Assembly (NCBI GenBank): GCA_006937955.1
Contig: SSNP01000083.1
Span: forward strand, 289,243-353,242
DNA: 64,000 nt
Reading direction: 5' to 3'
From: Pachypanchax playfairii
Lineage: Eukaryota > Chordata > Actinopteri > Cyprinodontiformes > Aplocheilidae
In this document: one piece after another, positions 57,670 through 64,000 of the stretch
How positions within the stretch are numbered: position 1 is the first letter of the stretch
How the letters are laid out: the number at the start of each line of letters is the position of its first letter
The notes under the pieces: model-generated
What the model was told of the DNA's origin: nothing
Database searches by the model: none
Seen by the model: the letters and a program-made list of their open reading frames with translations, nothing else
Translations under genes and position numbers: made by a program

Positions 57670-58169
57670 CAGTGACTGCGTTTACATGCAGCCAATAACC
57701 CTTTTAAAATCTGAATATTCACAATAACCCGGTTCCGCACGGCCATGTAAGCACCGGCAAAAACCCGAAAATGCTCATAACCGGGTTTTTAAAACTGGGA
57801 TTTTATCCCTGGGGTAACCCTTTCCTAACCCAAATATTTAGTCATGTAAACGCGTATCGGCATAACCCCATCAAAACGTGTGTTCTGTGCATGCTCTATT
57901 CGCAAGGAATCTGGGTCTTTTGCTGTTGTTGTTTTTGGATACAGGAAGAAGAATCGGAAATGACGCATATTGTGTCTCAAAGTAGTCCATACGTCATCAC
58001 ACTACCTCAACATCCGCGTTTAAATCGGGTTATTACAGTTTCATGTATACAGGGGTAACTCTCTCTACTTATGCATGTAAACAGGTTATTCTGAACATTT
58101 TAGAAACCCGAATACTGATATTAACCCAATCATAACCCGAATATTGGCTGCATGTAAACGTAATCACTG
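57670..58169. mobile_element. MITE with CAGTGA(C/T)T(G/A)CGTTTACATGC ends (~500 bp)
   Basis: Left CAGTGACTGCGTTTACATGC, right on the opposite strand CAGTGATTACGTTTACATGC; both continue AGCCAATA. The interior repeats ATAACCCG/CGGGTTAT motifs in both orientations. It shares the CGTTTACATG core with the 26-kb MITE. No TSD is clear. Confidence 0.7.
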
Positions 58170-58301
58170 ATTGTTGGAGTAAGAGGAAACAACTGACAGA
58201 AAGTGGTGAAAACGGATCACAAACACAACATGTAAAAACTGAAAGATGACGATTAGTAAAACTCTAAATCACTCTGTTAAGTGTCCTATCACTCTTTTCT
58301 T

Positions 58302-59200
58302 AGATTAGATTAGATTAGATTAGATTAGATTAGATTAGATTATGCTGTTCTTGGTTCATATTCATAATGTTACAAAAACATATTTGATTTGAAATTGATG
58401 ATGGGATACAGCAATACAAATGTTACATTGTGAAGGTGTTTGGGGCTTTTGGATCAGTGATGTTGTTTCTTGTTACATCAAAAATAAATGTAGGAATGAG
58501 AAATGTTTGGTGTGTTTGTGTAGATTTATCATGTTGAGTGACCATGTAGAAAGGGTTACGAAAAATCAAGTGGATTTAACCAACCACCAGTCAGCCCCAC
58601 GGGCACTAGAGTGCTGTGGGTCCACAGTGGGTCCAAGTGTCGGGAACCACAGCAGCTCCAAGCAGACCAGCACCAAACAGTGGGCACAAAATGTAGTTAC
58701 AGGACCAATGCAGAGGGGGTGTCCATATGAGAGCAGAAAGACTCTCACCTCCAGCAACAGGGCACCCAAAGAGATACACACACCACGGAGCCCCAGGGCT
58801 CAGCAAGCCACCCTTGACCCCTGTATAAAAATCAAGCCAGGTCACCCTCAGTGCAGTGGGCATAGACCCGCAGCCCTGCTACAACACTCCACATAATGGT
58901 GAGTTAGAGGGAAGGTCTTGAGCCCCTCACAGTGGTAGGCCAGGGAGGAAATCCAGGCAGGAGTTCCACTCACCGTAAGACCAACCCCCAAGGCTACAGG
59001 TAGTCTAAGCATCCAAGACCCCAAGCCACTGGCCAGAAGCCTGCAACACCCCAACAACAGGGCCCCCACACAGTCGGCACCACATCTATATCAGGGCAGC
59101 CAGCAGCAGAGACAGTGCCCAGCCCTCAACCACATATGGCCAGCATTGGACCAACAGCACAGGCAGCAAGACAGGACTAGGACCAAAATTTGTGGACAGA
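58302..59200 (-). repeat. AC-rich, T-poor tract ending in (TTAGA)n; possible retroelement
   Basis: (TTAGA)n at 58302-58341 is followed by about 200 ordinary bases, then by about 620 bases (58560-59180) unusually rich in C and A and poor in T on the plus strand, with long open frames on both strands. If read on the minus strand, the pentanucleotide would be a 3' tail (TCTAA)n, as in some LINEs. No coding domain is recognised. Confidence 0.35.
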
Positions 59201-59391
59201 AGGGATGCAGCCAGACTCTCTGGTGTTATATGAGTATATGAGCACACTTGTAGTGAAGAGGGACAGTCAGTTTTATGTCCATAGACTGGATGGCTCTGAA
59301 TTATCTGTGCTTCCATGAAAATTAGAGGTTATTTTATTCACACAGTCCTTTTGCAGAGTTTGTTTCTATAGAGCAGCACCTAAAACCAGTC

Positions 59392-59988
59392 TGGGGTGAT
59401 TATAGATCCTGATTTTGAATTTAACCAAAAATCAGCTCGAGAAAAGCTTCTTTCAGTTGAGGGAAATAAAAAAACATAAGCCAGTTCTATCAAGACAAGA
59501 CCTGAAGATAATAGTACACGCTTTTATCACAGCTCGTCTCAACTACAGGGCACTTTATGCTGGGGTCAAGCCTCCCTCTCGTGCCTCCAGCTTGTTTAAA
59601 ATGCTACTGCATGTCTTTTAACTAGAACACACAGGTGTGAGCACATATCAAAAAACCTGCCCTCTCCTTACTGACCCCCCGTGTGCCACAGAATTGATTT
59701 AAAAATCCTCCTTTTGGCTAATAAATGCTCAGTGGTCTTGCTCCTCAGTACTTCTCTGACCTGCGTCAACCTTTTGTTCCTTTGAGGACCTTCAGATCAG
59801 TGGACCAGCTGCTTTTGGTTGTACCACAAACTAGGCTGAAGCTCAGAGGAGATCAGTCTATTTTAGTCATGACTCCCAAACTGTGGAACAAGTTGTCTTT
59901 TAATACTTTTGACCGGCATCTTCACTTCCTGTTTTTAAACTTTTTTTTACAAATTCTTGCTTTCCCAGTGACCTTCTGCACAATGTGA
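59392..59988 (+). pseudogene. L2-like LINE reverse-transcriptase C-terminal relic
   Basis: GVIIDPDFEFN, then (shifted frame) LSRQDLKIIVHAFITARLNY and later (another frame, from 59725) GLAPQYFSDL, LRTFRSVDQLLLVVPQTRLK, LRGDQSILVMTPKLWNKLSF. The order LGV..D.DL ... I.HAFI.SRLDY ... LAP.YL.DL ... RSLRS.DQLLL.VP ... PKLWN.LP matches the end of the reverse transcriptase and the C-terminal region of fish non-LTR retrotransposons of L2/CR1 type. At least two frameshifts and several stops break it, and the endonuclease and RT core are missing, as expected for a 5'-truncated dead copy. Confidence 0.75.
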
Positions 59989-60159
59989 GCTGACATTTCT
60001 GTTTGTCTTTTCTTCTTATTCATTTGCTTTTGTTTTTTTTGTTTTTTTCACTGCCACTTGTCTTTAAGCCTTTATATATTTTGTTGCTGTACTATAACAG
60101 CCATTTAACTTGTTTTTAAAATGTGATACACGAATAAATTGGACTTCAACCTGATAACA

Positions 60160-61530
60160 ATTTGCTAGCTGATAACTCTCTAGTTGCTGGAAAGGTTCCA
60201 ACATACAATTTTGTAAAAAATCCTCGGTGAGTTTGTGGTTGCACGTCTAAGCAACTGGCTTTGGTTCAAACCAGCTCAGCTCTGTTTCTGTGCATTCGGA
60301 TTAATTCAGCTGCTCCAGCCCTCCGCGTCAATCATTCTTTCCTGGCCACGCACACGAGTCTCTTAGAACAGAAAAACACAGCTCATACTTGCTATGAAAC
60401 CTAATTTAATATAGTTGATTGTTGCTTCAGTTATTCATGTTTGGCTTTGGGATTAATTACACATTTTTCTGTGATTTCACAAACTCAGAAAGCAGATTTA
60501 TTTGTGCTTTTCTTGGACTTGAGGAAACCTCTATCTGTTTACTCTACATTTCGTGTTGTGCCAATCCCTGTGTTTGTATTTCACAAGACTCACAGAGAGA
60601 CAAACTCCCTCATGCTGTGTGTGGCAATTGGCTGTAATAGTCCATTTACCACAGAAAATCTGCTGTGTGCAAAGACCACAGTGTGTGTGTGTGTGTGTTG
60701 ATATCTTAGCCAGTATTTTTCCTAAAAACCATGCAGCTACTGTAGAAGAAGACATGGTTGTTCTAACCTCTAATGTTTTTCCGGCTGTATCTGAGCTAAG
60801 ATGTGAGCCATTTTTTTCTGCTCCTGTGTTTGTTGTACATCTGGTGGTCAGTGATCAGAGGAACACATTCCTAAGACGCAGCATGGCCTTTCCTGCTCCA
60901 TTTGAATCCTGCTTTGATGACTGCGAGCCTCACAAACACACAGTGTCAATGGAAAAGCTTTGATATTTTGCTCCAGCTGTCAGGTTTTTGTCTGCTCTTT
61001 GTCAAACACTGGACTTTAAAAAAATCTGTCTTCCCGCGAAGAGAGTATTTTTTTTGTGCAGAAAGGCAGTTGCAGCTGACACTCGCTTGCTCTGTGGAAA
61101 CTAAAAAGCAATTAGCTCACTTTTAATACATAATGACTGGGCTTTAAGTCTATTTGATATTAAAATTAAAGCAATTATGCATTGTGCATGTACCGCCATC
61201 AGTATGGCTGTTCTGTCAAATGGTAATAAGAAGGCTTTACTGTGGTGGCATACAGACTGAGATGTAAAGATTGTGCTTCACACATTATGGCTCTATTAAG
61301 CAGCTAAAAAGAGTCAATTTTCTCTCTTTGTCTGGGCAAACGTAGCTGTCAGGAAATAAAGTTGAGTTTCTTATAAATACATTTTCTCATGCTCTGCTCA
61401 TCTTACATATTTATTTGCATTAACTTAGTTTTTATTTCAATTTATTTTGTTGGGGGATGTGTGTGTGTGTGTGTGTGTGTGTGAAAAAAGGATGAAAAAA
61501 TGTCATGTCAAATCATGGTTTGATATTAGC
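60160..61530. other. Non-coding DNA with short (GT)n tracts
   Basis: (GT)n at 60681-60698 and 61459-61483. Open frames here (up to 136 codons) have no recognisable features. Confidence 0.4.
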
Positions 61531-61685
61531 AAATTTGCTGTACTCAGATTGGCTAACAAACTAGCCTATGAGAGCACAGCTTCCTGTTTCTTTCCCCGCT
61601 GCACATGGCAACAGCACACCGAGCATCTTCGGGTTTGATACGTCTTATGGTACAGCTTTTAGCCAGCAGCATGCTAGCTGTGGTT
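61531..61685 (+). mobile_element. TTAA MITE family A, internal fragment
   Basis: AAATTTGCTGTACTCAGATT, GGCTAACAAACTAGCCTATG and CTTTTAGCCAGCAGCATGCT match the middle of the 10-kb and 53-kb copies. The ATG (61605) is retained and its frame stays open to 61709. Both ends are missing. Confidence 0.6.
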
Positions 61686-61726
61686 AAAAATCCTAAATCA
61701 TCGCAATGACTGCAGGTATGACCCTC

Positions 61727-62251
61727 ACCCCTGCTTTCCACTGGACACTTGCAATGTTTTTCACTTCCTACCGGTATCGCTTCACACGCGTAAATCCCTC
61801 ACGTAGAGTTACATCCAGCCGGTCCTGGAAGACCCCGAAATCTCATGAGAATAGTGAAAACGCGCCTGATTTCTTCAGTACACACCACAACAAGCAGAGA
61901 GAAAGACGACAGCATGCATCCAGAAGTAACCCTTCACAGGTACTGTATTTTCTCATAGTCTTGCAAACGGAAATCCGGAACTTGTCCTTTTATCTTGAAA
62001 CTTCTGGGTACGAACGCCTGATTTCCTGTCTGGTTCAAACTAAACTGCTGAACTTGACGTGTTTTAGAAGCGTACCGTGTAAAAAAACTGCTGGGTAATG
62101 CTAGCGACACTGCGCTTCTGGGATGTGTCTCATGCGCGCTGCTGCTTCGCGCAGTGGAAACAGTCTTATTGACTTTAATGGCGGCTATCAACAGCGTATT
62201 ATGCGTTACTAATGTTGCGTGCTGCTCACGCGTCCAATGGAAAGCAGGGGT
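61727..62251. mobile_element. MITE with ACCCCTGCTTTCCA inverted ends (~525 bp)
   Basis: Left ACCCCTGCTTTCCACTGGAC, right on the opposite strand ACCCCTGCTTTCCATTGGAC: 19 of 20 match. The interior has CpG-rich blocks (CATGCGCGCTGCTGCTTCGC) but no supported ORF. No TSD is readable. Confidence 0.65.
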
Positions 62252-63628
62252 CAGCGGTAGACATGAGCTCCACCTGAGAGTGGGAGCAACAGAGCAGCAA
62301 TCCCAGCCTCCAGATTCACCTGCAATGGAGAAATACAGCTGGAAAAAACAAATGGGAGAAGAGGAGAAGAAAGACATGAACATGAACAATAACATTTATT
62401 TATCTCATAAAGTAATTTATTTGATCATGTAGGGTTAAACGTAGCAGCTTTAATACAAGTTTTTTTGTTTTTCCCACAAAAAATTGTCCTGTAACAAATC
62501 AAAATTTATAAAAAAAAAAATGAGTAGATCGGATTTGAATACAGAATATGATTGGGTTATGATCGCTTTGCTCCCTAAAACTCATTTAGTTTGAACTGTA
62601 TGAATTCACACAAGTTTTTCAGATCACATCTTTTTTTGTCTTTACTTTCAGGATTTACATCTAGAAACTAGATGCTCAAATGCCAGTTGAGGTTTTGAGC
62701 AGGAAACATTTTCCTTGTAATATATTTAATCTGTTTATTCCAGTTTTTGGTTCAAACTAACATGTTCAGATTAAAGAATAGATTATTATTATATTATTAT
62801 ATTATTATATAATTCTGTGCAGGAATTCAAGGTTCCCAGAAGATGAACATTTTTCTAATGCAGGTGAAAAATCTGAACTTTAGAAATAATTTTTTTATGA
62901 CATCAGATACTTTTAAGGCTCAGTGAGCCATACTTTTATCTTTCAACGCACTTCCCACTTAACGGTTTATACCTGGGGAAAGGAGGAATACCAAAGTCGA
63001 GTATGAAACCATTTAGATGAGCTCGATTTCTAACAGCTGTGCTCGGTCTTCAGTGTTAATTTGAAAATGCCTGCATGCCAAAAAACACAAACTCAGATGG
63101 TTAACACAGTAATGATTATACAGGCTTAATGGCAGCATGTTGTGCTTTCATGTTGAGCATTTTGGCATTTTAGCTCAGAGAAGAACTGTGTTTAAATACA
63201 GCCTCAAGGAACATCAAGCGTGCATCATTTCTCTGTTTACTTTCCGTTAATTGCAGGTGGTGTTTCTATAATCTGAGACAGAGTTTTATTTGTTGAGTGT
63301 TTGAACTGATGCCTAAACATTACTGTGGGAAGTGTGGCGCTAGGATATTATGACTTAACTCAACCTCCCCATAATCAGCAAACATATTTTTTGATAAAGT
63401 GAGCAATAAAACATTGTTAGCTGTAGCACTATTAAAACTGAGGGAAGCAGTTGAAATAACAGCTGAAAGTGAACCTTAGCTCACTTTCCTGTTTAGGTAC
63501 GAGCTGATGTTAGCGTTTTGTGCATTAGCTGCTACAGGAAGTTAGAAGAGTCCTGATTTCCTGGTAAAGCAATAGCATTTGGAATATGATCAGATAATTA
63601 AAATTTGTCAAAAGGTTAAAAAGATAAT
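62252..63628. other. Non-coding DNA, nothing recognised
   Basis: A short (ATT)n-type run at about 62784-62812. No gene supported. Confidence 0.4.
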
Positions 63629-64000
63629 TTAAAGGTGCCCTGTCATAAAAAAAAAATAAAAACAGACAAAAACATGTGTTTTTCTGAGTTATATGTGAAA
63701 ATGACACAATCCCTTCTCTTTCTATTTTTCACCTAAAAAAGGCAGGTGCAGGAATCAGGAATCTGTTTGAAAATCCTATCATTGTGATGTCACACTGATT
63801 TTGCTCATTAGTATTCATCGGCACACACAGTTGAGACCCTGCCTGCAAAGTTAGCTCAGCTGATCAGTATCGAACATGGCCGACTGTCAGCCTTGTTGTA
63901 CTATGCTCAGGACTTACACAATGCACATATTGCAAAAAATCCCGATTTGTGGGCCAAATGGCTTCAGTTTATTTTAGAAGAGTCTGGGGCGGGGCTCTGC
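63629..64000 (+). mobile_element. TTAA element, left part (cut by window end)
   Basis: TTAA (63629-63632) is followed by AGGTGCCCTGTCATAA, an end type common among fish TTAA (Kolobok/piggyBac-like) MITEs. A short ORF starts ATGGCCGACTGTCAGCC at 63876. The right end lies outside the window. Confidence 0.5.

Noticed and set aside
60553..60963. 136-codon plus-strand ORF
   Set aside because: It runs through a (GT)n tract, overlaps other equally open frames and has no domain.

Overview
The window looks like a stretch of ray-finned (teleost) fish nuclear genome. It is AT-rich, has no prokaryote-like gene packing, and is full of fish-type mobile DNA: Tc1/mariner elements with a 340-residue Sleeping Beauty-like transposase, hAT and TTAA-target miniature elements (MITEs), PIF/Harbinger-like MITEs, tRNA-related SINE pieces with (GGAT)n tails, an L2-type LINE relic, and long (ATCC)n, (GT)n and (TTTCA)n microsatellites. 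I found no confirmed host gene. The stretch reads as intergenic or large-intron DNA, with two weak exon candidates near 17.5 and 20.8 kb.

Layout. 1-16 kb: an 8-bp-TSD hAT element (917-3502) holds a small exon-like ORF and has been split by Tc1 copy 1 (1096-2697). A TTAA-flanked element sits at 5975-6999. TTAA MITE family A, copy 1, lies at 10143-10827 with a retroposon tail inside it. An (ATCC)n array follows at 13 kb, then a diffuse LTR-like repeat, then Tc1 copy 2 (15107-16319) with a 389-bp internal deletion. 16-33 kb: a family A fragment, Tc1 copy 3 (19039-20640), a poly-C tract broken by 10 Ns, two PIF/Harbinger-like MITEs (one with a MADF-domain relic at 22225-22407), a telomere-like GT/TTAGGG repeat at 28.4-28.8 kb, a retroelement-like tract and Tc1 copy 4 (31301-32902). 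33-41 kb: more MITEs, including a second hAT element with a perfect TSD (37347-37935), an (ATCC)n array and SINE/L2 ends. 41.5-47.9 kb: a 3175-bp block occurs twice, separated by exactly 10 Ns and with constant offset 3185. This is most likely two overlapping contigs that were not merged. 48-64 kb: further MITEs, a RecQ-like fragment, an AC-rich T-poor tract, a frameshifted LINE reverse-transcriptase C-terminus, and another TTAA element cut by the window end.

The only convincing complete proteins are three Tc1 transposases, each with D153/D244/E279. Full-length Tc1 copies are all 1602 bp with 200-bp inverted repeats, which indicates a recent burst. They could mobilise the deleted copy 2 in trans. 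The MITEs depend on transposases not encoded here.

The most notable unexplained pattern is that several unrelated MITEs carry a promoter-proximal gene piece: a start codon with a short open frame, sometimes followed by a canonical splice donor. Examples are the hAT element at 3.2 kb, family A at 10.5 and 53.7 kb, the MADF relic at 22.2 kb, short hydrophobic ORFs at 26.4 and 33.4 kb, and a CxxC-type ORF at 52.1 kb. These may be remnants of the 5' ends of ancestral transposon genes or captured host exons, and could act as exon traps.
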